A stretch of 64,000 bases of DNA, from positions 1 through 64,000 of the forward strand of contig NZ_JBMOUD010000013.1 of NCBI RefSeq assembly GCF_049319665.1. Direction: 5' to 3'. The translations under genes and the position numbers were made by a program. Source of the stretch: JBMOUD01 sp049319665 (GTDB lineage: Bacteria; Pseudomonadota; Gammaproteobacteria; Enterobacterales; Enterobacteriaceae). A model generated the notes under the pieces. That model had not been told where the DNA came from. It ran no database searches and was given only the letters and a program-made list of their open reading frames with translations. This document shows, in pieces, positions 1 through 8,507 of this stretch. Positions within the stretch are counted from its first letter, which is position 1; every line of letters starts with the position of its first letter.

Positions 1-66
1 TGAAACGCCGTAGCGCCGATGGTAGTGTGGGGTCTCCCCATGTGAGAGTAGGGAACTGCCAGGCAT
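1..66 (+). rRNA. rrf: 5S ribosomal RNA, 3' part
   Basis: The first 66 bases match the 3' half of an enterobacterial 5S rRNA, ending in the conserved GGGAACTGCCAGGCAT. The 5' part lies outside the window. The two tRNA genes that follow show this is the distal end of an rRNA operon of the rrnC type, which in E. coli carries the same tRNA-Asp and tRNA-Trp genes. Confidence 0.95.
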
Positions 67-183
67 CAAATTTAAAGCAGTACGTAAGTATTGTGAAAGT
101 TAGGTTCCTTTTTCCCCTGACAAGGAAATATAACAGGAACAAACTGATATCAGATAACGTCTGATGTGAGTGAAAGAACCGGT

Positions 184-260
184 GGAGCGGTAGTTCAGTT
201 GGTTAGAATACCTGCCTGTCACGCAGGGGGTCGCGGGTTCGAGCCCCGTCCGTTCCGCCA
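184..260 (+). tRNA. aspT: tRNA-Asp (GTC)
   Basis: This 77-base gene has acceptor stem GGAGCGG paired with CCGTTCC, anticodon GTC within CTGTCAC, T-loop GGTTCGAGCC and an encoded CCA end. It is nearly identical to E. coli tRNA-Asp. It follows the 5S gene at 117 bases and is probably co-transcribed with the rRNA operon. Confidence 0.98.
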
Positions 261-269
261 CTTATTTAA

Positions 270-301
270 ATTATGCCTGCTAATTTATTAGCAGGCATAA
301 T
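270..301. repeat. Perfect 14-bp inverted repeat between two tRNAs
   Basis: ATTATGCCTGCTAA (270-283) is followed by a 4-base TTTA loop and its exact reverse complement (288-301). No T-run follows, so it does not look like an intrinsic terminator. It fills most of the spacer between tRNA-Asp and tRNA-Trp and could act in RNA processing (inference). Confidence 0.8.
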
Positions 302-315
302 AGTAAGAAAAATCT

Positions 316-391
316 AGGGGCGTAGCTCAGTTGGTAGAGCACCGGTCTCCAAAACCGGGTGTCGCGAGTTCGAGTCTCTCCGCCCCTGCCA
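316..391 (+). tRNA. trpT: tRNA-Trp (CCA)
   Basis: This 76-base gene has acceptor stem AGGGGCG paired with CGCCCCT, anticodon CCA within CTCCAAA, T-loop GTTCGAGTC and an encoded CCA end. It is the last gene of the rRNA operon and is followed at once by a terminator. Confidence 0.98.
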
Positions 392-396
392 TATTA

Positions 397-427
397 AAAC
401 CCTTCGCGTAAGCGAGGGGTTTTTTGC
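397..427 (+). terminator. Terminator of the rRNA operon
   Basis: AACCCTTCGC and GCGAGGGGTT form a stem with a 4-base loop and are followed by a T-run. It lies directly after tRNA-Trp and should end rRNA/tRNA transcription. Confidence 0.9.
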
Positions 428-727
428 TTTATAGCAAATGAAAAATCTTCAATACCTCGCTGAAAATCCCCCTATTGCTTGCCGCTGATCTTCCCTTGTT
501 GGGGATCATTCCTTGCTTTCATATTGCTTAGTGACACTTAAGCCATATGATTTTGACAGCGCAAATACATTATTTGATGATTATTGTGTGCAGGAATCGC
601 TACTGAGGCAGTAGTTTGTCTCCAGCATAGGTGAGGGTAAAGTGACGGGTTATAGCTCGTCAGAAGGGCAGAGGTATATCTTGATGAGCATAGCGGCCAT
701 CCATCCTTGGTAGGTGCCATTAAATTT
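428..727. other. Intergenic, nothing recognised
   Basis: About 300 bases lie between the rRNA operon terminator and the end of hdfR. No convincing ORF with a ribosome binding site, no strong hairpin and no known RNA could be seen on either strand. Confidence 0.6.
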
Positions 728-1555
728 CTAGATAGTGGTAATGAGCGTGGTTTTAAGCAGTTGGCGAATAAGGACTTGCTGGTCGCTATTTTGCAGCCAC
801 ACGGCATAAAGTGGCCGGATCACTGGGGGAATATCCTCATATACGGACAACTGGGGATATTTTTTCTCCCAGTGCTCAGGCAGAAATGCACACGCACCTG
901 TTGTTTCCAGTAATTGCCGTGTTAAATGTGCTGAAGTTGTTGTGAGCATCGGCTCTTGTTCATTCATTGATATACGGCTTTCCTGTTGTGGAAAGTCAGC
1001 ACCCCATTCGAGTCGTATATAGGCGACTTCCGCGCTTTTTTCTTGTTTTTGAGAACAAAAAAGACGTAACGAAAAGTTACCCAATAGTTGGCTGGAGAGT
1101 TCATCCATTTTCGGGGGTTCAGTGGTGATCAGTAAATCTAATTGCCGTTCATGCAGTTGTTTGACTAATGAATGACGTAGTGCAACGCGAGCCTCTAACC
1201 GCAGGCTTTCTCGCTGCTGGTAAAGCGTTTGTAGCCAGGGAGTAAGGTAAGCCTCCCATAATGATGCCGTGGCTCCAATAGATAGCTCTGTGTGCTGTAA
1301 CGAACGTACAACCTCTTTTTTGGCTAATTGCCATGTCGACATCAAACTCTCGGCATAAGGCAGTAGCCTTTCACCTGCAGGCGTCAGGCGAATGTTATTT
1401 CTGTGTCGGGTGAAAAGGTTTGCACCCAATTGAGTTTCAAGTTGTCGTATACGAAAACTCACTGCTGATTGTGTCAAATAGAGAGATTCAGCCGCCCGAC
1501 CAAAATGGCGAGTTCTACTGACCTCCAAAAAGGTTTTCAGTAATTCCGTGTCCAC
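728..1555 (-). CDS. hdfR: LysR-type regulator HdfR
   Basis: The 275-residue protein is a LysR-family regulator. The N-terminal winged helix (about residues 1-60, with RHFGRAAESLYLTQSAVSFR) is almost identical to E. coli HdfR, and a substrate-binding domain follows. In E. coli HdfR represses the flagellar master operon flhDC and helps activate gltBD. The GTG at 1555 was chosen because it begins VDTELLKTFL like the E. coli protein and has GGAG six bases upstream; a TTG four codons further upstream overlaps that site. The gene is divergent from maoP, as in E. coli. The C-terminal third is clearly less conserved than the DNA-binding domain. Confidence 0.93.
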   Translation of the reverse strand: MDTELLKTFLEVSRTRHFGRAAESLYLTQSAVSFRIRQLETQLGANLFTRHRNNIRLTPAGERLLPYAESLMSTWQLAKKEVVRSLQHTELSIGATASLWEAYLTPWLQTLYQQRESLRLEARVALRHSLVKQLHERQLDLLITTEPPKMDELSSQLLGNFSLRLFCSQKQEKSAEVAYIRLEWGADFPQQESRISMNEQEPMLTTTSAHLTRQLLETTGACAFLPEHWEKKYPQLSVYEDIPPVIRPLYAVWLQNSDQQVLIRQLLKTTLITTI

Positions 1556-1673
1556 AACTATCTCCAAAAAATTTTGTCGTTAGGATTTAAATGTTTTGTT
1601 TTACACAATGTCAAGCCTATCTAATACTCCGCGCCATAACAGCAGGACTATGAGAACATTAGGAGCGTGTCAG

Positions 1674-2012
1674 ATGGCTGAAAGCTTCACCACGACAAAT
1701 CGTTTTTTTGATAATAAACATTACCCGCGCGGGTTTTCCCGGCATGGCGATTTCACCATTAAAGAAGCCCAATTGCTAGAACGTTTTGGCTATGCTTTTA
1801 ACGAACTAGATTTGGGTAAACGCGAACCTGCAACCGACGAAGAAAAGCTGTTTGTAGATGTTTGCCGCGGTGTGCGCGAGCCAGCAACCGATGCTGAAAA
1901 AGTGTGGAGCAAATACATTATCCGCACTCGTCGCCCGAAAAAATTCCATACTCTGTCCGGTGGTAAACCTCAGGCAGATGCGATGGAAGACTACACAGAA
2001 AGCGACGATTAA
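1674..2012 (+). CDS. maoP: Macrodomain Ori organisation protein MaoP
   Basis: The 112-residue protein, formerly YifE (DUF413), matches E. coli MaoP over its whole length (start MAESFTTTNRFFDNKHYPRG). In E. coli MaoP acts with the nearby maoS site to constrain DNA mobility in the Ori macrodomain. The ATG at 1674 is preceded by AGGAG at a normal distance; an upstream in-frame start at 1596 is not supported by homology. The order hdfR-maoP-comM is conserved with E. coli. No maoS motif was identified by eye. Confidence 0.93.
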   Translation: MAESFTTTNRFFDNKHYPRGFSRHGDFTIKEAQLLERFGYAFNELDLGKREPATDEEKLFVDVCRGVREPATDAEKVWSKYIIRTRRPKKFHTLSGGKPQADAMEDYTESDD

Positions 2013-2015
2013 TGA

Positions 2016-2039
2016 AACGGGGCATGTCCCCGTTTTTTT
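2016..2039. terminator. Terminator between maoP and comM
   Basis: ACGGGG (2017-2022) pairs with CCCCGT (2028-2033) and is followed by a run of T on the plus strand, just after the maoP stop. comM converges on it from the other side. Confidence 0.85.
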
Positions 2040-3579
2040 ATGCCAAATTTTTATGTAAGGCTAACAATAGTCGATCCATACTGCGATAGCTTAATGCTTC
2101 TGCAAGCTGTGCCCTTTCAATCATAGTTTGATCATTCAAATCTGCTAATGTCCGAGCAACTTTTAGTATCCGGTGCCATGCTCTGACTGATAATCCTAGC
2201 TTTTGTAATACTTCTTCTAGAAACAGCGCATCAGCGACTTTCAGCTCACAATACTCTTCGACTTCGCGACTGCTAAGGTGGGCATTTAATTTCCCCGCAC
2301 GATTTAATTGAATATCGCGAGCTGCGATCACCCTATCACGTATCTGGCGGCTATATTCTTTGCTGCGTTTTTTGCTGATATCGTGCTGTTGGCTAAGTAA
2401 TCCAGGGGGAAGTAACGGAACTTCGATAGATAAATCAAAACGGTCGAGGAAAGGGCCAGATAAACGGCCTAAATAACGCAGGACTTGCTGAGGCGGCGTG
2501 CGATTGTGTCGTCCTTGATAATGCCCGGTTGGGCTAGGATTCATGGCGGCGATAAGCTGCATCTTGGCCGGAAAGCACACTTTGGCTCTTGCGCGCGATA
2601 TGGTGATCTCCCCGGACTCCATCGGCTGGCGTAAAGCATCGAGTACTCTGCGCTCAAATTCTGGCAGCTCATCAAGAAATAGCACACCATTGTGTGCCAG
2701 AGAGATTTCGCCTGGTCGTGGTAAGGTACCGCCTCCTACCAATGCTGACATGGATGAACTGTGGTGAGGTGCTCTAAAGGGACGTCGGCGTGAAAAACTC
2801 ATATCACTGTCGGTACTATAAACCAGACTGGTGATAGCTGCGGTCTCTAGTACCTCTTGATTGGTTAATGGAGGCAGCAGGCTGGGTAAACGGCTAGCCA
2901 GCATCGTCTTACCCGTTCCTGGGGGGCCGATAAGCAATAGATTATGCCCGCCGGCTGCGGCTATCTCCAAGGCTCGTTTAGATTGTTCCTGACCAATAAT
3001 ATCCGCAATATCCCCACTTTCTGTTTCATCCTCATCGACCGGCGATGTTTCAACGACAACCAGACTCTCCTGATCCTGCAAAAAGCTGCATACTTGCAAC
3101 AAATGATTAGCAACCAATGCTGTTCCTTTCTCCAGTAATGCCATCTCTCGCTGGTTATCTTCAGGTGCAACCAGCATGCGTCCATCGTGTTTTGCTTCTA
3201 GTGCTGCTGGGATCGCACCGGTCACACCGCGCAGGGATCCTGCTAGCCCGAGTTCACCGATAAATTCATAGTGATTTAATTTGTCTCCTGCAAGCTGTTC
3301 GGAGGCAACCAGAATGGCGATGGCGATTGGTAGATCATAACGCCCGCCTTCTTTAGGCAAATCGGCTGGCGCTAGATTGACCGTGATACGTTTAGCCGGA
3401 AAGGTGAAGTTGCAATTAATGATAGCGCTGCGAACCCGGTCCTTTGCCTCTTTCACGGCCGTTTCTGGTAACCCGACTAACGTTAGAGCGGGAAGACCGT
3501 TGCTGATATGAGCCTCGATAGAGACACCTGGAGCCTGAACACCTAGCGATGCTCGAGTATGAACAATGGCTAATGACAT
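2038..3579 (-). CDS. comM: Mg-chelatase-like AAA+ helicase ComM (YifB)
   Basis: The 513-residue protein is the ComM/YifB family. It has an N-terminal ChlI/Lon-like domain (to about residue 180), an AAA+ core with Walker A GPPGTGKT near residue 215 and Walker B GVLFLDELPEF near residue 300, and a C-terminal Mg-chelatase helical domain. In Vibrio cholerae ComM is a hexameric helicase that promotes branch migration during integration of transforming DNA; its role in enterobacteria is less clear. The ATG at 3579 gives the family start MSLAIVHTRA and has AGAGGA upstream; the in-frame ATG at 3603 is less likely. Confidence 0.93.
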   Translation of the reverse strand: MSLAIVHTRASLGVQAPGVSIEAHISNGLPALTLVGLPETAVKEAKDRVRSAIINCNFTFPAKRITVNLAPADLPKEGGRYDLPIAIAILVASEQLAGDKLNHYEFIGELGLAGSLRGVTGAIPAALEAKHDGRMLVAPEDNQREMALLEKGTALVANHLLQVCSFLQDQESLVVVETSPVDEDETESGDIADIIGQEQSKRALEIAAAGGHNLLLIGPPGTGKTMLASRLPSLLPPLTNQEVLETAAITSLVYSTDSDMSFSRRRPFRAPHHSSSMSALVGGGTLPRPGEISLAHNGVLFLDELPEFERRVLDALRQPMESGEITISRARAKVCFPAKMQLIAAMNPSPTGHYQGRHNRTPPQQVLRYLGRLSGPFLDRFDLSIEVPLLPPGLLSQQHDISKKRSKEYSRQIRDRVIAARDIQLNRAGKLNAHLSSREVEEYCELKVADALFLEEVLQKLGLSVRAWHRILKVARTLADLNDQTMIERAQLAEALSYRSMDRLLLALHKNLA

Positions 3580-3946
3580 ATCGTCCTCTTGGCAAAACAT
3601 CAAGCATGCTGCATAGCGGCGTTGCGTGAGAGAGGGACGTTATTTATTTACGAGACCGGTGCAAAAAATTCATCTCCTGATGTCGTTTGGCAAAATTTTT
3701 TTGGGTCATGCCACGTAGATATTAAGTAATTTTCATTAACATTTAGATTTGTTCGGATACAAATTTCTATTCCACATAATCTTGCTGGTGATTTCTTCAA
3801 CTGGTATTTATTGAGTGGGGGATTTAACAATTGAGTATTTTAAATTACATATAATTAACGCCCTCCACTTACTTCTCTTGCCATTCCGTTGAATGCAAAA
3901 CGGGTACTACTACGAATACATTTTCGAAAGAAATAAGGATTACACC
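3580..3946. other. Intergenic region upstream of the MFS gene
   Basis: This 367-base AT-rich spacer separates divergent comM and the MFS gene. A perfect -10 hexamer TATAAT lies at 3850-3855 on the plus strand, but the nearest TTGAGT (3831-3836) is only 13 bases away, so the promoter is uncertain. No ORF or stable hairpin stands out. Confidence 0.45.
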
Positions 3947-5164
3947 ATGTTTGGTTGGACTTCCAGGCAACGTAACGTTGCTATTGCCAGCTTCTTGAGT
4001 TGGACGCTGGATGCTTTTGATTTCTTCTTGTTGGTATTCCTGCTCAGCGATATCGCGGCGGCTTATCACGTCGATATCAAAGAAGTCACGTTAGCTATCT
4101 TACTCACTTTGGCCGTGCGCCCTATTGGCGCGTTGCTTTTTGGACGTGCCGCCGAAAAGTTTGGTCGTAAGCCTGTGCTGATGGTCAACATTCTGTGTTT
4201 TTCCATTTTCGAACTTCTCACTGCCGCCGCACCTTCATTGGCCGTTTTCTTAGTTTTACGCGTGATTTACGGTATCGCAATGGGTGGTGTCTGGGGCGTA
4301 GCGTCGTCGCTGGCGATGGAAACTATTCCCGATCGTTCTCGCGGTATGATGTCTGGGATATTCCAGGCCGGTTATCCGTTCGGCTATCTGTTAGCTGCTG
4401 TGGTTTATGGGCTGGTATCTGACATAGTGGGCTGGCGTGGAATGTTTGTTATTGGCGCGGTGCCGATTTTCCTGCTGCCATTTATCTATTTCAAAGTACA
4501 AGAGTCACCAGTGTGGCTAGCGGCTCGTCAACGTCATGAAAGTACGGCACTGCTACCGGTGTTAAAAACACATTGGAAGCTTTGTGTGTACTTGGTGATT
4601 CTGATGGCGGCCTTTAACTTCTTTAGCCATGGTACGCAGGATCTTTATCCTTCATTCCTGAAAGTTCAGCACGGCTTTGATGCGCATATGGTGAGTATTA
4701 TTGCCGTTAGCTACAACATCGCCTCTATTATCGGTGGTATCACCTTTGGCGCGCTCTCTGAACGTATTGGCCGTAAGAAAGCCATTATTATTGCCGCATT
4801 GCTTTCCCTGCCTGTGATCCCTTTGTGGGCGTTTGCGGGAGGTTCTTGGACGTTGGGCCTTGGCGCTTTCCTGATGCAATTTATGGTTCAGGGTGCGTGG
4901 GGGGTTATCCCAAGCTATCTTACCGAGTTGGTGCCAGCTAATACTCGTGCTGTGTTGCCAGGCTTCGTGTATCAGTTGGGGAACCTGATCGCATCAGTCA
5001 ATGCGACGCTTCAGGCTTACATAGCCGAAAACCATGGTCAGAATTATGGGTTAGCAATGGCGATCGTTGCCGGCACGGTGGCCATTGTCATTGCAGTATT
5101 GGTTTCCTTCGGACGCGATACTCGCGGTCAGGCGCTCAATACAGCTGGAAATGTGAAAAAATAA
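3947..5164 (+). CDS. MFS transporter, SHS (sialate/lactate) type
   Basis: The 405-residue protein has about 12 hydrophobic segments and the two major facilitator signatures: GRAAEKFGRKP after the second segment and GALSERIGRKK after the eighth. The N-terminus (SWTLDAFDFFLLVFLL) is typical of the sialate:H+ symporter family, which includes lactate and sialate carriers. The substrate cannot be read from the sequence. The ATG at 3947 has AAGGA seven bases upstream; an in-frame ATG at 3893 lacks this. E. coli K-12 has no gene here between comM and ilvL, so this is a lineage-specific insertion. A role linked to organic acid uptake is inference from family. Confidence 0.8.
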   Translation: MFGWTSRQRNVAIASFLSWTLDAFDFFLLVFLLSDIAAAYHVDIKEVTLAILLTLAVRPIGALLFGRAAEKFGRKPVLMVNILCFSIFELLTAAAPSLAVFLVLRVIYGIAMGGVWGVASSLAMETIPDRSRGMMSGIFQAGYPFGYLLAAVVYGLVSDIVGWRGMFVIGAVPIFLLPFIYFKVQESPVWLAARQRHESTALLPVLKTHWKLCVYLVILMAAFNFFSHGTQDLYPSFLKVQHGFDAHMVSIIAVSYNIASIIGGITFGALSERIGRKKAIIIAALLSLPVIPLWAFAGGSWTLGLGAFLMQFMVQGAWGVIPSYLTELVPANTRAVLPGFVYQLGNLIASVNATLQAYIAENHGQNYGLAMAIVAGTVAIVIAVLVSFGRDTRGQALNTAGNVKK

Positions 5165-5206
5165 TTTTTTAACTCTACATCATGATTTAAAAGTATTTTT
5201 CGGTCG

Positions 5207-5264
5207 TTTTTGTGGACAAGGTAATGATAATAACTAAACAAAAGTATTGTCATTACCACAAAAA
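5207..5264. repeat. Long imperfect inverted repeat upstream of ilvL
   Basis: TTTTTGTGG (5207-5215), a six-base insert ACAAGG (5216-5221) and TAATGA (5222-5227) form the left arm. The right arm TCATTACCACAAAAA (5250-5264) is complementary to it apart from the insert. It lies between the MFS stop and ilvL and could be an MFS terminator-like hairpin or part of the ilv regulatory region. Confidence 0.6.
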
Positions 5265-5317
5265 CTGTGATAACTCTGTAGGCAATCGTTCGCAAGAAGA
5301 AATATAGACAAGCTAAA

Positions 5318-5416
5318 ATGAAAGCACTTCTCGTCCTCGTCAGCCTAATTATTATTCGTGTGGTGGTGATTATTATCCCACCGTGCGGGGCTGCATTTGG
5401 ACGAAGAAAGGCTTAA
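5318..5416 (+). CDS. ilvL: ilv operon leader peptide IlvL
   Basis: This 32-codon ORF starts MKALLVLVSLIII and continues RVVVIIIPPCGAAFGRRKA. It has the same length as the E. coli leader and the same dense set of Leu, Val and Ile codons. Ribosome stalling at these codons when charged tRNA is scarce prevents the downstream attenuator from forming, so the ilv operon is read only when branched-chain amino acids run low. Confidence 0.95.
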   Translation: MKALLVLVSLIIIRVVVIIIPPCGAAFGRRKA

Positions 5417-5440
5417 TAAACAAGCCTGAACCCAAAAAAA

Positions 5441-5473
5441 ACCCCCGCACCGAAAGGTCCGGGGGTTTTTTTT
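5441..5473 (+). terminator. ilv operon attenuator
   Basis: ACCCCCGCACC pairs with GGTCCGGGGGT around a GAAA loop and is followed by eight T. It lies 25 bases after the ilvL stop and is the Rho-independent attenuator of the ilvGMEDA operon. Confidence 0.95.
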
Positions 5474-5556
5474 GATTCAGGCAATAACGAAGCAGGGATA
5501 AAAGATGAACAACAGCATAAATCTCTGTAATTATAGAAAAAGGCAGGGGAAATGAT

Positions 5557-7203
5557 ATGAATGGAGCACAGTGGGTAGTGCAAGCATTGCGTTCACAGGG
5601 TGTAGAAATAGTTTTCGGTTACCCTGGCGGAGCAATTATGCCGGTATACGATGCACTCTATGATGGCGGCGTGGAACACCTACTGTGTCGCCATGAGCAG
5701 GGCGCAGCGATGGCGGCGATTGGCTATGCGCGTGCAACGGGTAAAGTTGGCGTCTGCATTGCGACATCTGGCCCAGGAGCAACCAACCTTATCACTGGAC
5801 TGGCTGATGCAATGATGGATTCCGTACCGCTGGTGGCGATCACCGGACAGGTCGGTTCTGGCTTGATTGGTACCGATGCATTTCAAGAGATTGATGTTCT
5901 TGGTTTATCTCTGGCCTGTACCAAACACAGTTTCTTGGTTGAATCTCTGGATGCTTTGCCAGAAATCATGGCTGAAGCCTTCGCTATTGCCAGCAGTGGC
6001 CGCCCTGGCCCCGTTTTAGTTGATATCCCGAAAGATATCCAATTGGCTGTTGGCGATTTAACGCCGTATTTGACACAGGTAGAGCAAGATATCCCGCATT
6101 CTGAAAGCGATTTAGCTTCTGCCTATGCGATGCTGTCTGAGTCGACCAAACCGATGCTGTATGTTGGCGGTGGCGTAGGTATCGCCCAAGCTGTTCCTGC
6201 ATTGCGTGAGTTTATCCGCACTACGGGTATTCCCACGGTTGCGACCCTGAAAGGATTGGGTTCACCAGATAGTAATGATCCTTGTTACTTGGGAATGCTT
6301 GGCATGCACGGCACCAAGGCTGCGAATATGGCGGTGCAATCCTGTGATTTATTGATTGCGGTTGGTGCGCGTTTTGATGACCGCGTAACGGGCAAACTTA
6401 ATGCTTTCGCACCGCATGCGAAAGTTATCCATATGGACATTGACCCGGCGGAGTTGAATAAGCTGCGTCAGGCGCACGTTGCGTTACAAGGTTCATTGAA
6501 TACTCTGCTGCCCGCTTTGCAACAGCCGTTAGCTATCAATGCCTGGCGTGACGAAGTGATGACGCTGAAAGCCGCAGGAGAGTGGCGTTATGACCATCCC
6601 GGCGAAGCTATCTTCGCCCCGTTACTGCTGAAACAGATTTCAGATCGTAAAGCTGCCGATACCATTGTTACTACCGACGTTGGGCAACACCAAATGTGGA
6701 CTGCACAGCATATGCAGTTCTCTCGTCCTGAAAACTTCATCACTTCAAGTGGTTTAGGCACGATGGGCTTTGGTATTCCTGCGGCCGTTGGCGCGCAAGT
6801 TGCTCGTCCTGACGATATGGTGATCTGTGTATCTGGTGACGGATCTTTCATGATGAACGTACAGGAGTTGGGGACGATTAAACGCAAACAGCTGCCATTA
6901 AAGATCCTGTTGCTGGACAACCAGCGATTGGGAATGGTTCGCCAGTGGCAGGAATTGTTCTTTGATGGGCGCTACAGCGAGACCAACCTTTCAGATAACC
7001 CAGATTTCATTACGTTGGCAAGCGCCTTTGATATCCCAGGCCAACGAATCAGCCGTAAAGATCAAGTGGATACCGCATTAGATGCCTTCTTTAACAGCAA
7101 AGGTCCGTATTTGCTGCAGGTTTCCATCGACGAAAATCAAAATGTCTGGCCGCTGGTGCCACCAGGTGCAGGCAACGAAACCATGTTGGAGAAAGTATCA
7201 TGA
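5557..7203 (+). CDS. ilvG: Acetolactate synthase II large subunit
   Basis: The 548-residue ThDP enzyme condenses two pyruvates to acetolactate (valine/leucine) or pyruvate with 2-oxobutyrate (isoleucine). The catalytic glutamate is E47 in RHEQGAAMAA, and the ThDP/Mg motif GDGSFMMNVQELG lies near residue 428. The reading frame is complete, unlike E. coli K-12 where ilvG carries a frameshift. It begins after the attenuator with AGGGGAAATGAT upstream and overlaps ilvM by four bases (ATGA), so the two subunits are probably translated in a coupled way. Confidence 0.97.
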   Translation: MNGAQWVVQALRSQGVEIVFGYPGGAIMPVYDALYDGGVEHLLCRHEQGAAMAAIGYARATGKVGVCIATSGPGATNLITGLADAMMDSVPLVAITGQVGSGLIGTDAFQEIDVLGLSLACTKHSFLVESLDALPEIMAEAFAIASSGRPGPVLVDIPKDIQLAVGDLTPYLTQVEQDIPHSESDLASAYAMLSESTKPMLYVGGGVGIAQAVPALREFIRTTGIPTVATLKGLGSPDSNDPCYLGMLGMHGTKAANMAVQSCDLLIAVGARFDDRVTGKLNAFAPHAKVIHMDIDPAELNKLRQAHVALQGSLNTLLPALQQPLAINAWRDEVMTLKAAGEWRYDHPGEAIFAPLLLKQISDRKAADTIVTTDVGQHQMWTAQHMQFSRPENFITSSGLGTMGFGIPAAVGAQVARPDDMVICVSGDGSFMMNVQELGTIKRKQLPLKILLLDNQRLGMVRQWQELFFDGRYSETNLSDNPDFITLASAFDIPGQRISRKDQVDTALDAFFNSKGPYLLQVSIDENQNVWPLVPPGAGNETMLEKVS

Positions 7204-7463
7204 TGCAGCATAACCTCTCGATCCAGGCGCGCTTTCGCCCTGAAATGTTAGAGCGCGTATTACGCGTTGTCCGCCATCGCGGATTTCAGATTTGTGCGAT
7301 GAATATGAGTGCTGAAGCCAACAATGAGAGTATAAATATCGAATTGACCGTTGCCAGCCAGCGCCCAGTAGATTTACTGTCAGCACAGTTAAACAAACTT
7401 ATGGATGTCGCCAGTGTCGAAATCCAACAACCTACATCACAACAAATACGCGCAAACGCGTAA
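7200..7463 (+). CDS. ilvM: Acetolactate synthase II small subunit
   Basis: This 87-residue ACT-domain protein starts MMQHNLSIQARFRPEMLERV, very like E. coli IlvM. It is the regulatory subunit of isozyme II, needed for full activity and stability of IlvG. It overlaps the ilvG stop by four bases and is followed by ilvE after 15 bases. Confidence 0.96.
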   Translation: MMQHNLSIQARFRPEMLERVLRVVRHRGFQICAMNMSAEANNESINIELTVASQRPVDLLSAQLNKLMDVASVEIQQPTSQQIRANA

Positions 7464-7478
7464 GTAAGGAAAGAGAGA

Positions 7479-8408
7479 ATGACGAAGAAAGCTGATTTTA
7501 TTTGGTTTAACGGTGAAATGGTTCCGTGGGCAGAAGCCAAAGTTCACGTAATGTCTCACGCACTGCATTACGGAACATCAGTCTTTGAAGGCGTACGTTG
7601 CTATGACTCCCACAAAGGCCCGGTGGTATTCCGTCATCGTGAACACATGCAGCGCCTGCGCGATTCAGCCAAAATTTATCGTATGCCAGTAACCCAGAGC
7701 GTTGATGAATTGATGGAAGCGTGCCGCGAAACACTGCGTACTAACAAACTGGTTAGCGCTTACATTCGTCCGCTGGTGTTTGTTGGTGATGTTGGGATGG
7801 GCGTTAACCCACCTGAAGGTTACAAAACTGACGTGATCATCGCCGCTTTCCCTTGGGGCGCATATCTGGGTGCAGAAGCGTTGGAGCAAGGTATTGATGC
7901 TATGGTTTCTTCATGGAACCGTGTTGCGGCTAATACCATCCCAACCGCCGCAAAAGCGGGTGGTAACTACCTGTCTTCCCTGCTGGTAGGTAGCGAAGCA
8001 CGTCGTCATGGTTATCAAGAAGGTATTGCGCTGGACGTTCATGGCTATGTGTCTGAAGGTGCCGGTGAAAACCTGTTCGAAGTAAAAGATGGCATCCTGT
8101 TCACTCCGCCATTCACCTCTTCTGCTCTGCCGGGTATCACCCGTGATGCCATTATCAAACTGGCGAAAGACATGGGTATCGAAGTGCGTGAGCAAGTGCT
8201 GTCACGTGAATCACTGTATCTGGCTGATGAAGTCTTCATGTCTGGTACCGCAGCAGAAATCACGCCGGTTCGTAGCGTTGATGGTATTCAGGTTGGCGAG
8301 GGCAAACGTGGCCCAGTCACCAAACAAATTCAAGATGCATTCTTCGGCTTGTTTACCGGCAAAACCGAAGACAAATGGGGTTGGTTGGACCCGATTAACC
8401 CACAGTGA
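7479..8408 (+). CDS. ilvE: Branched-chain amino acid aminotransferase
   Basis: The 309-residue class IV PLP aminotransferase catalyses the last step to Ile, Val and Leu with glutamate as amino donor. The PLP lysine is K159 in PTAAKAGGNYLSS, and the sequence is nearly identical to E. coli IlvE throughout. AGGAAAGAGAG precedes the ATG. It sits between ilvM and ilvD in the ilvGMEDA operon. Confidence 0.98.
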   Translation: MTKKADFIWFNGEMVPWAEAKVHVMSHALHYGTSVFEGVRCYDSHKGPVVFRHREHMQRLRDSAKIYRMPVTQSVDELMEACRETLRTNKLVSAYIRPLVFVGDVGMGVNPPEGYKTDVIIAAFPWGAYLGAEALEQGIDAMVSSWNRVAANTIPTAAKAGGNYLSSLLVGSEARRHGYQEGIALDVHGYVSEGAGENLFEVKDGILFTPPFTSSALPGITRDAIIKLAKDMGIEVREQVLSRESLYLADEVFMSGTAAEITPVRSVDGIQVGEGKRGPVTKQIQDAFFGLFTGKTEDKWGWLDPINPQ

Positions 8409-8507
8409 TTTACTGTCGGATGAATTTAAAACCATAAATCAAAACACAACATCGGCGGGCGGTGGTTGCACCGCCCGCGTATTAGAATTAATTGGAGTGA
8501 ATAGAGC

